DNA of 64,000 nt from Martinezella rhizogenes (GTDB lineage Bacteria > Pseudomonadota > Alphaproteobacteria > Rhizobiales > Rhizobiaceae). The DNA lies in contig NZ_JAPYZZ010000003.1 in NCBI RefSeq assembly GCF_027460065.1, forward strand, positions 283,950 to 347,949. Reading direction: 5' to 3'. Shown here piece after piece: positions 57,521 to 64,000 of the stretch. The notes under the pieces were generated by a model. That model was not told the DNA's origin and made no database searches. It was given only the letters and a program-made list of their open reading frames with translations. The position numbers and the translations under genes are program-made. Within the stretch, counting starts at the first letter, position 1. Every line of letters starts with the position of its first letter.

Positions 57521-58345
57521 ATGCCCGCTCTCGACAAGCTCATCTGGCAGATCGAAACCGATCTGCACAAGGACCTGACATTGACGGTCCTGTCGGATCG
57601 CTGCGCGATCAGCACACATCACATGTGCCGGTTGTTCCAGCTTTCCACCGGCCTGTCGATCATGTCCTACGTCCGGGCACGCCGCCTTTCCAGGGCGGCG
57701 GAAACCATCGCACGGTACGATGGCGACATTCTCACCGCAGCACTTGATGCGGGATACGGGTCCCATGAGGCGTTCACGCGAGCCTTTGCGAATTATTTCA
57801 ATGCATTACCGAGCACTGTTCGCAAGGCCCGATCAACCTCGTCCCTTGATCTCATGGAGCCATTAAAAATGAAAAACGACATGTTCGTCGAAGTCCAGCC
57901 GCCGGAAATGCGCCGTGCCGACGCCTTTATGGTTGTGGGTCTCAGCACCCCGTGCTCGCTGGAGAATAACAGCACCATTCCCGCCCTCTGGCAGCGCTTC
58001 AATCTGCGCGAAAGCGAGGTCGAGGAGGTGGTATCCGGGGCTGCTTACGGAGTGTGCAGCGCCGCCGATGAAGCCGGCAACTGCACCTATCTCGCCGGCG
58101 TCCAGGCGTTGACGAAAACCCCGGGCATGGATCATATCGAGTTGCCAGCGCAATCCTACGCGGTCTTCACCCATAACGGCCACATCTCGGATCTTCCCCG
58201 AACGGTCTACACGATCTGGAACAAGGCGCTGCCCGATGCCGGACTGAAAACCGCCGACTCTCCCGATTTCGAACGTTATGACCGGCGCTTCAATCCTGAG
58301 ACCGGGCGGGGAAGCGTGGAAATCTGGATACCCGTCATCGCCTGA
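57521..58345 (+). CDS. AraC-family regulator with GyrI-like effector-binding domain
   Basis: A 274-residue Rob-type regulator: an N-terminal AraC double HTH (LSDRCAISTHHMCRLFQLST, AALDAGYGSHEAFTRAFANY) is followed from about residue 115 by a GyrI-like ligand domain (ADAFMVVGLSTPCSLENNST, PAQSYAVFTHNGHISDLPRT). AGGAGG precedes the ATG. No close target gene is obvious; it follows the peptidase operon by 119 bases. Confidence 0.88.
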   Translation: MPALDKLIWQIETDLHKDLTLTVLSDRCAISTHHMCRLFQLSTGLSIMSYVRARRLSRAAETIARYDGDILTAALDAGYGSHEAFTRAFANYFNALPSTVRKARSTSSLDLMEPLKMKNDMFVEVQPPEMRRADAFMVVGLSTPCSLENNSTIPALWQRFNLRESEVEEVVSGAAYGVCSAADEAGNCTYLAGVQALTKTPGMDHIELPAQSYAVFTHNGHISDLPRTVYTIWNKALPDAGLKTADSPDFERYDRRFNPETGRGSVEIWIPVIA

Positions 58346-58429
58346 AACAATGGCCTGTAAAGACCATATGTCCCAGCCAGCGTTGGGGCATATGGTGCAT
58401 GGGCCGCCGCCCAACCGGAGGCGGTCCGC

Positions 58430-58804
58430 TTATTTTGCCGACGCGGCGGTGGCGAGCTTCTGGTCCCGCTGCTTCTGCAGCAGCTTCTTGCCCTTGCTGA
58501 GAATATGCAGGTTGGCTGCATCGAGCTTGTTGTAACCCGCCTGAATGATATCGATATCGGCAACGTGGCCGATCGCTGCAAGCTTGTACATGACGTCGCC
58601 GACGGCCACATCGATGCTGGGCGCCGGCGCGGATACGGCATCCTTCACGGCGGCCTGCAGGTCCTCCACCGTTCCGCCCATGGCGTGATAGAGCGTCAGC
58701 GCCTTGCGCAGGAATGCCTCACGACGCTCGATCCTGTTGTTGAGCGTATTTTCCCCGACGCGACTGCGCATCAGCTCAACAGCTTTATTCTGATATTCGC
58801 CCAT
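58430..58804 (-). CDS. Unrecognised 124-residue protein
   Basis: No family recognised. The protein is mostly helical and soluble, with a basic N-terminal half (MRSRVGENTLNNRIERREAF) and a basic tail (SKGKKLLQKQRDQKLATAAS). ATG at 58804, weak ribosome site. It is convergent with the AraC gene and divergent from the ABC importer at 59149. Codon use is like its neighbours, so it is probably a real gene. Confidence 0.6.
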   Translation of the reverse strand: MGEYQNKAVELMRSRVGENTLNNRIERREAFLRKALTLYHAMGGTVEDLQAAVKDAVSAPAPSIDVAVGDVMYKLAAIGHVADIDIIQAGYNKLDAANLHILSKGKKLLQKQRDQKLATAASAK

Positions 58805-59148
58805 CAAGACACCAAATAAAGTTCCAAAATATGCTTGGCGAGACTACGAACAATCCCCTTAGAACTGGTTAAGGCATTGGTTTCGTCTCTACATCGTCAC
58901 TATCCCGCGTTGAGTTTGCGCGAAACTGTTCTCACGACATGCCAAGTCCGTCGGCGGCCGTTTTTTTAGACTGGCAGCAGCGGCGCTTATCCATCACGGC
59001 GGTATGGAGTAGAACGAAATGCTGGCTTATTGATAACCGTCAGGTTATTTATCGCCCCCCTTATTTCATTTTACATTGGCTCTTTCACTCATCAATCTGG
59101 CAAGTCTGGATCGGTGGATGGGAGCCACGGATAAACTGGGAGGAAATC
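58805..59148. other. 344-base divergent intergenic region with a PcaQ-type site
   Basis: Holds the perfect dyad at 59033-59048 and an A+T-rich stretch (59050-59095) where the importer promoter should lie. The open frame from 58939 is an upstream extension of the binding-protein frame and lacks a plausible start. Nothing else is supported. Confidence 0.6.
59033..59048. promoter_or_regulatory. PcaQ-type binding site upstream of the LIV-type importer
   Basis: ATAACC-GTCA-GGTTAT is a perfect dyad and fits the Sinorhizobium PcaQ pattern better than the site at pcaD does. It is 100 bases before the binding-protein ATG, a normal place for a LysR activator. Confidence 0.75.
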
Positions 59149-60321
59149 ATGAAATTTCGGATCACCGTCGCAATCGCGGCCATCTGCTTCAGCTCTGCCG
59201 CTTATGCAGAAACGATCAAGGTGGGCGTGGTCGGGCCGTTCTCCGGCCCGTTTGCGCTGCAGGGCAAGAACTTCAAGGCCGGCATTGACGCCTGGTTTGC
59301 CCTGCACGGCAACAAGGTCGGCGATGACACGGTCGAGGTCGTCTATCGCGACGTGCCGCAGGCCGATCCGGCGCAATCCAAGGCGCTGGCGCAGGAGTTG
59401 GTGGTGAAGGAACGTGTGCAATATCTTGCCGGTTTCTATTTCACCCCTGACGCCATGGCCGTCACGCCGCTCCTGAAACAGGGCAATGTGCCGATGGTCA
59501 TCATGAATGCCGCCACCTCGGCCATCGTGACGAAGAGCCCCTATGTGGTGCGTACCTCGTTCACCACCTGGCAGACCTCCACCCCCATCGCCAAGGTGGC
59601 CTTTGATGGCGGTGTGAAGAAGGTCATTTCGCTGGTCAGCGATTACGGCCCGGGCGTCGATGCCGAAAATGCCTTCAAGGCGGCATTTACCGCCGCCGGT
59701 GGCGAGGTGGTGGAAACCATCCGCATGCCGCTTTCCACCAATGATTTCAGCCCGATCATGCAGCGCGTGAAGGATTCCGGCGCGCAAGGCGTCTTCGCCT
59801 TCCTGCCGTCGGGCCCGACCACGCTCGGTTTCGTCAAGGCCTTCAACGATAACGGCCTGAAATCCGCAGGCGTTAAGCTCTTCGCACCGGGTGACCTCAC
59901 CCAGGAATCCGACCTGCCAGCGCTGGGCGAGGCCGCACTCGGCATGCAGACGACCTTCCATTACGCCGTCTCGCATGATTCACCTGAGAATAAGACCTTC
60001 GTGGAAGCCGCCACCAAGGCGATCGGTAATCCGAAGGAACTGTCCTTCCCTGCCGTCAGCGCTTTTGACGGCATGTATGTCATCAGCAAGATGATCGAGG
60101 CGACCGGCGGCAAACAGGATGCGGAAAAGGCAGTCGAGGCGGTGAAGGGTCTTTCCTGGACAAGCCCGCGCGGCCCTGTCAGCATCGATCCGGAAAGCCG
60201 CCACATCACGCAGAACATCTATCTGCGCGAAGTCGCCAAGGCGGATGACGGCAGCTATTACAACAAGGAAGTCCAGACCTTCGAAAAGCAGGGTGATCCG
60301 GGTCTCGCCGCCGCGAAGTAA
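59149..60321 (+). CDS. pcaM: Periplasmic binding protein of a LIV-type importer, probable protocatechuate binder
   Basis: A 390-residue LivJ-type SBP with a signal peptide (ITVAIAAICFSSAAYAETIK). IKVGVVGPFSGPFALQGKNF, VQYLAGFYFTPDAMAVTPLL, MVIMNAATSAIVTKSPYVVR and VSDYGPGVDAENAFKAAFTA follow the family order. The perfect PcaQ-type site upstream parallels the PcaQ-controlled protocatechuate importer PcaMNVWX of Sinorhizobium meliloti, so an aromatic acid ligand is inferred. GGGAGG precedes the ATG. Confidence 0.85.
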   Translation: MKFRITVAIAAICFSSAAYAETIKVGVVGPFSGPFALQGKNFKAGIDAWFALHGNKVGDDTVEVVYRDVPQADPAQSKALAQELVVKERVQYLAGFYFTPDAMAVTPLLKQGNVPMVIMNAATSAIVTKSPYVVRTSFTTWQTSTPIAKVAFDGGVKKVISLVSDYGPGVDAENAFKAAFTAAGGEVVETIRMPLSTNDFSPIMQRVKDSGAQGVFAFLPSGPTTLGFVKAFNDNGLKSAGVKLFAPGDLTQESDLPALGEAALGMQTTFHYAVSHDSPENKTFVEAATKAIGNPKELSFPAVSAFDGMYVISKMIEATGGKQDAEKAVEAVKGLSWTSPRGPVSIDPESRHITQNIYLREVAKADDGSYYNKEVQTFEKQGDPGLAAAK

Positions 60322-60411
60322 AAGGCAGCTTTAGCAACGTTGTCGGGCTGCCAAAAGCGGCCCGTCTCCAGCCCGGATGGGCATCGCTGCACCGGGAGGA
60401 GTTTTTTCAGC

Positions 60412-61275
60412 ATGCAGACCGTCTTCAGCATCCTCATCGATGCGCTTGCCTATGGCATGGTCCTGTTCATCATCTCCATCGGCCTTTCGGTGACGATGGG
60501 GCTGATGCGGGTTGTCAATCTGGCGCATGGCGCTTTCGCCATGATCGGCGGTTATCTCGCCTCCTATGCCGCCCACGGCCTTGGCCTCGGTTATGCTGCG
60601 GCAATCCTCGTCGCCATCGTCGGCACCATCGTGATCGCCATTCCGCTCGAGCGTTTCCTCTATCGCCGCATCTATGGCGCACCGGAACTGACGCAGGTGC
60701 TGATGACGATCGGCATCACCTTCTGCATCATCGGCATCGCCAATTTCGTGTTCGGGCCGACGCTGAAAACCATTCCGCTGCCGCAGCAGCTGGCCGGCCC
60801 CACCGATCTCGGCTTCCGCACCATCGCCACCCACCGCATCTTCGCCATCGCCTGCGGGCTGGCCGTGGCAGGTGCATTGTGGTTCACCTTCGAAAAGACC
60901 GCCTTCGGCATCAAGCTGCGGGCCGCTGTCGATAATGCCGCCATGGCCGCCGCGCTCGGCGTGCGCACCGAGATTATCTACGCCGTCAGCTTCGCCATCG
61001 CCGTTGGCCTTGCCGCCATGGGCGGCGTCATCGGCGCGGAACTGCTGCCGGTCGAACCCTATTATGCGCTGCGCTACATGGTCACCTTCCTCGTGGTGGT
61101 TTCGGTCGGCGGCGCGGGCTCCATTCCCGGCGCGCTGATCGCCTGCCTGCTGCTCGGCACCATCGATACGACCGGGCGGTATCTCGCCCCCGAATATGGC
61201 GAATTCTTCTTTTATCTGGCGGTCATCGTGATCATCACCTTGTTCCCGCGCGGCCTTCTCGGAAGGGCGAAATGA
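60412..61275 (+). CDS. LIV-type ABC permease (LivH family)
   Basis: A 287-residue membrane protein: LIDALAYGMVLFIISIGLSV, GLMRVVNLAHGAFAMIGGYL, KLRAAVDNAAMAAALGVRTE and VVVSVGGAGSIPGALIACLL are LivH hallmarks. GGGAGGAG lies upstream. Part of the five-gene importer, corresponding to one of pcaN/V/W/X; I cannot assign which letter. Confidence 0.92.
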   Translation: MQTVFSILIDALAYGMVLFIISIGLSVTMGLMRVVNLAHGAFAMIGGYLASYAAHGLGLGYAAAILVAIVGTIVIAIPLERFLYRRIYGAPELTQVLMTIGITFCIIGIANFVFGPTLKTIPLPQQLAGPTDLGFRTIATHRIFAIACGLAVAGALWFTFEKTAFGIKLRAAVDNAAMAAALGVRTEIIYAVSFAIAVGLAAMGGVIGAELLPVEPYYALRYMVTFLVVVSVGGAGSIPGALIACLLLGTIDTTGRYLAPEYGEFFFYLAVIVIITLFPRGLLGRAK

Positions 61276-61276
61276 G

Positions 61277-62284
61277 ATGGCGGTGCTCATGAACGACGTG
61301 ACTGAAACGGCAGAGATCCCGAAGGCGCGCTCGCCGCTGCGCACGCTCGCGGGGCCGCTCCTCATCATCGCCGCGGCCATCATCGGCTACTTTCTGTTTC
61401 CAGATAATCTGGCACTTCTGACCCGCATCATCGCCATTGCGCTGCTGGTGCTGTCGATCGATCTCGTTACCGGTTATTGCGGCGTCGCCACGCTTGGCCA
61501 TGCCGCACTCTTCGGCGCCGGCGCCTACGCCGCCGGCATCGCCGCCGCCCATTTCGAGATCACCGACCCGCTTCTCATGACCGTAATCGGCGCGACAGCC
61601 GGCGGCGTCGCCGGGCTGCTCTCCGGCACGGTTCTGCTGCGCGCCCATGGCCTGCCGCAGCTGGTACTTTCCATCGCCGTCATCCATTTGTTCCATGAGG
61701 CGGCCAACAAGGCATCGGGCTGGACAGGCGGCAGCGACGGTCTGTCAGGTGTTTCCCCGGACGCCCTGTTCGGCACCTTCGAATTCGACCTCTTCGGCCG
61801 CACCGCCTATATCTACGGCGTCTGTCTGCTGCTCCTTGTTTTCCTCGCCCTCAGGGTCGTGGTCAATTCGCCCTTCGGCATGTTGTGCCGTGGCGTCAAG
61901 CAGGACAGCATCCGCATTCAGGCCATGGGTGGCGCCGTCAACGGCACGATCTTGAAGATGTTCGTGATATCAGGCATCGTCGCCGGCATTGGTGGCGCGC
62001 TGAACGCCATCTCCACCCAGGTCGTCGGGCTCGACAGCCTCAGCTTCACGCTTTCGGCCGAGGGGCTGGTCATGCTGGTTCTCGGCGGCGCGGGCTCGCT
62101 TTACGGCGCGCTGATCGGCACCGTCACCTTCATGTGGTTCGAGGATGTGGTGTCCGCGGCCAATCCGTTCCACTGGCTCACCATTGTCGGCCTGCTGCTG
62201 ATTGCCGTCGTGCTGTTTGCACCGCGCGGGCTTTACGGCGCGGGTGAACAGATCATCGCGCGCCTGCGGGGAGATCGCAAATGA
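61277..62284 (+). CDS. LIV-type ABC permease (LivM family)
   Basis: A 335-residue permease with ALLVLSIDLVTGYCGVATLG, GHAALFGAGAYAAGI, SPFGMLCRGVKQDSIRIQAM and LVMLVLGGAGSLYGALIGTV. It follows livH by one base and overlaps the next gene by four (ATGA), so it is co-translated. Confidence 0.92.
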   Translation: MAVLMNDVTETAEIPKARSPLRTLAGPLLIIAAAIIGYFLFPDNLALLTRIIAIALLVLSIDLVTGYCGVATLGHAALFGAGAYAAGIAAAHFEITDPLLMTVIGATAGGVAGLLSGTVLLRAHGLPQLVLSIAVIHLFHEAANKASGWTGGSDGLSGVSPDALFGTFEFDLFGRTAYIYGVCLLLLVFLALRVVVNSPFGMLCRGVKQDSIRIQAMGGAVNGTILKMFVISGIVAGIGGALNAISTQVVGLDSLSFTLSAEGLVMLVLGGAGSLYGALIGTVTFMWFEDVVSAANPFHWLTIVGLLLIAVVLFAPRGLYGAGEQIIARLRGDRK

Positions 62285-63045
62285 GCGCCATTTTCGAAGT
62301 CTCCGGCCTGCAGAAGAATTTCGGCGGCCTTGTCGTCACCAACAACGTCTCGCTGTCGCTTTCGCCGGGAGACCGCACGGTGCTGATCGGTCCCAATGGC
62401 GCCGGCAAGACGACCTTCGTCAATCTCGTCACCGGCAATATCAAACCCTCAGCCGGCACGGTGCGCATCGCCGGCGAGGACGTCACAAACCTCAGCGCCA
62501 GCCAGCGAGTGAAGCGCGGCCTCGTCCGGTCCTTCCAGGTGACCCGGCTGTTTCAGGACATGACGCCCGAGGAACATGTGGCGCTCGCCATTCTCCAGCG
62601 GGAAGGCAAGACCGGCCGGATTTTCGGCAGATACCGCGCCATGCCCTCGGTCATGAACGAAGCACGCGATATTCTTGGCACGCTTGGCCTTCTGCCGCTT
62701 GCCGAAACAAGGGTGCGTGAAATCGCCTATGGCCAGCAGCGGCTGATCGAGATCGCGCTTGCCATGGCGCTTCGCCCGAAAATCCTGCTGCTCGATGAAC
62801 CGGCCGCCGGCGTGCCTTCCACGGAAACCGCGCGCATCGAACAGGCGCTCGACCGGCTGCCCGCCGATCTCGCCATATTGATGATCGAGCACGACATGGA
62901 TCTGGTTTTCCGCTTCGCCAAACGTGTCGTGGTTCTGGCGGCCGGCGCCGTCATCTTCGATGGCTCCCCTGATGATGTCACCAGCAATGCGGAAGTCCGC
63001 CAAGCTTATCTCGGAAGTTACGCCAATGCCCGCTGCGCCGCTTGA
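62281..63045 (+). CDS. LIV-type ABC ATP-binding protein (LivG family)
   Basis: A 254-residue ATPase: Walker A IGPNGAGKTTFVNLVTGN, signature IAYGQQRLIEIALAMA (degenerate LSGGQ as in LivG), Walker B ILLLDEPAAGVPSTE and switch MIEHDMDLVFRFAKRVVVL. Its last 20 bases overlap the start of the livF-type gene. Confidence 0.92.
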   Translation: MSAIFEVSGLQKNFGGLVVTNNVSLSLSPGDRTVLIGPNGAGKTTFVNLVTGNIKPSAGTVRIAGEDVTNLSASQRVKRGLVRSFQVTRLFQDMTPEEHVALAILQREGKTGRIFGRYRAMPSVMNEARDILGTLGLLPLAETRVREIAYGQQRLIEIALAMALRPKILLLDEPAAGVPSTETARIEQALDRLPADLAILMIEHDMDLVFRFAKRVVVLAAGAVIFDGSPDDVTSNAEVRQAYLGSYANARCAA

Positions 63046-63742
63046 AATCGCCAACCTCACCGCCGGTTATGGCCCGACAAGGGTTATCGAGGGCCTGTCG
63101 CTCTCCGTGCCCTCGGGCTCGCGTTTTGCCGTTCTCGGCCGGAACGGCGTCGGCAAGACCAGCCTCTTTGCCACGCTGGCCGGCCAGACGAAACGTTTTG
63201 CCGGCGATATCCGCATTGGCGGACAGGACATCGCCGCTTTGCCGAGTGCTGCCCGCGCCAAGGCCGGCCTCGGTTACGTGCCGCAGACGCGGGATGTTTT
63301 CCCGACGCTGACCGTCGAGGAGAACCTCTTCGTCGGCCTCAAGACCCGTCCGAAATCGGCCATCGAGGAAGCTTACACGCTGTTTCCGCGCCTGAAGGAG
63401 CGCCGCCGCAATCTCGGCTCGCAACTTTCCGGCGGCGAACAGCAGATGCTCTCCACCGCCCGCACCATTCTCGGCCAGCCGCGCGTGCTGCTGCTCGACG
63501 AACCGCTCGAAGGCCTCGCTCCCGTCATCTGCGAAGAACTGATGGCCGCCTTCTCCAAACTCGCCAAATCCGGCGAAATGACCATTCTCCTCATCGAACA
63601 GCGCATCCAGATGGCCATCGACTTCGCCGACCACGCCATCATCATGGAACGCGGCCGCATCGTCTGGGAAGGGCCGTCGAGCGAGCTTTCTGAGAACCCT
63701 GGTATTATCGACACGCATCTCGGGGTTGGCGGGCTGCACTGA
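63026..63742 (+). CDS. LIV-type ABC ATP-binding protein (LivF family)
   Basis: A 238-residue ATPase with Walker A LGRNGVGKTSLFATLAG, LGYVPQTRDVFPTLTVEENL, signature LSGGEQQMLSTART and Walker B VLLLDEPLEGLAPVICEEL. The ATG at 63026 lies within the end of the LivG-type gene. Last gene of the importer; the mobile element begins shortly after its stop. Confidence 0.92.
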   Translation: MPAAPLEIANLTAGYGPTRVIEGLSLSVPSGSRFAVLGRNGVGKTSLFATLAGQTKRFAGDIRIGGQDIAALPSAARAKAGLGYVPQTRDVFPTLTVEENLFVGLKTRPKSAIEEAYTLFPRLKERRRNLGSQLSGGEQQMLSTARTILGQPRVLLLDEPLEGLAPVICEELMAAFSKLAKSGEMTILLIEQRIQMAIDFADHAIIMERGRIVWEGPSSELSENPGIIDTHLGVGGLH

Positions 63743-63772
63743 GCCACCCTCCCCCTTGTAACTTGATTTCGT

Positions 63773-63864
63773 CGCACTGTGATATTGTCGCTCGTGCGGT
63801 TGTGGATGGAAGACCGATCCCCCCTGGGGACATTGATCCCGTGAATGAGCCAGGGTCTCCATCC
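63773..63864 (+). ncRNA. Candidate IS110 bridge RNA region
   Basis: An 11-bp stem with one bulged A (63804-63815 with 63853-63864, GGATGGAAGACC/GGGTCTCCATCC) encloses a large loop containing a CCCC-CT-GGGG hairpin. A smaller stem CGCAC/GTGCG (63773-63777 with 63794-63798) lies just before it. IS110-group elements encode a bridge RNA upstream of the transposase with a 5' stem-loop and internal loops that pair with target and donor. Position and fold agree, but the guide loops cannot be assigned without the far end. Confidence 0.45.
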
Positions 63865-63939
63865 GCCTTTTCATCGAACCCGAACAGTCGCCGGGGCCGC
63901 TTGCGTGTGCGAAGCCCGATTAGGCAAGGATGGGATAAG

Positions 63940-64000
63940 ATGGATAATATTGTTGGCATCGATGTTTCCAAGGACCGTCTGGATGTGGCGTTGGCAGTAT
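63940..64000 (+). CDS. IS110-family transposase, N-terminal 20 residues
   Basis: ATG at 63940 reads MDNIVGIDVSKDRLDVALAV and runs off the window. GIDVSKxxLDVA is the opening of the RuvC-like DEDD domain of IS110 transposases, the Asp being the first catalytic residue. An upstream ATG at 63930 reaches a stop within three codons. Confidence 0.9.
   Translation, partial: MDNIVGIDVSKDRLDVALAV

Larger units (their letters stand above)
63765..64000 (+). mobile_element. IS110-family insertion sequence, left end (continues past the window)
   Basis: The transposase start at 63940 and the structured non-coding segment before it define an IS110-type element inserted just downstream of the importer. The outer boundary is approximate: IS110 elements often lack clear terminal inverted repeats and none was found here. 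Confidence 0.6.

Noticed and set aside
59149..63742. Reading the LIV-type cluster as a branched-chain amino-acid importer
   Set aside because: Family alone suggests it, but the perfect PcaQ-type site upstream and the pca context favour an aromatic acid. Kept as probable protocatechuate importer.

Overview
The window reads as an alphaproteobacterial, Rhizobiaceae-type replicon segment, most like an Agrobacterium/Rhizobium secondary chromosome. The reasons are high G+C, very dense ABC importers with dedicated regulators, a pcaDCHGB operon beside a divergent pcaQ, an IclR-controlled pcaIJF, an AraC-type pobR facing pobA, and small palindromic intergenic repeats. No tRNA, rRNA, CRISPR array or replication origin was seen.

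Layout. 1-5.6 kb: a glycerophosphodiesterase (cut by the window edge) behind a spermidine/putrescine-type ABC importer, with a divergent ROK regulator. 5.7-11.2 kb: a FecI/FecR/FecA-type iron signalling trio plus an RhtX-type siderophore permease, preceded by a dyad that fits the RirA iron-responsive (IRO) box. 11.2-13.2 kb: a secreted PAP2 acid phosphatase with an autotransporter-type beta repeat. 13.4-24.4 kb: a pectin/rhamnogalacturonan-oligosaccharide locus with a divergent binding protein, an unrecognised 840-residue enzyme, GH105, GH28, ATPase, two permeases and a LacI regulator. 24.5-30.7 kb: inositol-type genes (iolI-like, iolG, iolH) behind two RbsB-like binding proteins with no permease or ATPase, with a LacI regulator and two matching operators.

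31-49.8 kb is an aromatic supercluster: pcaIJF/pcaR, pobR/pobA, pcaQ/pcaDCHGB. It is followed by a polar-amino-acid-type ABC importer with two near-duplicate binding proteins, a catabolic-looking shikimate/quinate dehydrogenase, a type II dehydroquinase, a TetR repressor and a 3-dehydroshikimate dehydratase (quiC). Together these make a route from quinate/shikimate to dehydroquinate, dehydroshikimate, protocatechuate and beta-ketoadipate. A shared operator-like sequence in the importer promoter and in the tetR-quiC gap suggests one TetR regulon, and makes the importer a strong candidate for a quinate/shikimate transporter.

50-57.4 kb: a peptide-type ABC importer with a fused double ATPase, ending in an M14 metallocarboxypeptidase. 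57.5-58.8 kb: an AraC/GyrI-like regulator and an unrecognised small protein. 59-63.7 kb: a branched-chain-amino-acid-type ABC importer with a perfect PcaQ-type dyad (ATAACC-N4-GGTTAT) upstream, so most likely the protocatechuate importer (pcaMNVWX type). The window ends in the first 20 codons of an IS110-family transposase, preceded by a structured non-coding segment where a bridge RNA would be expected.
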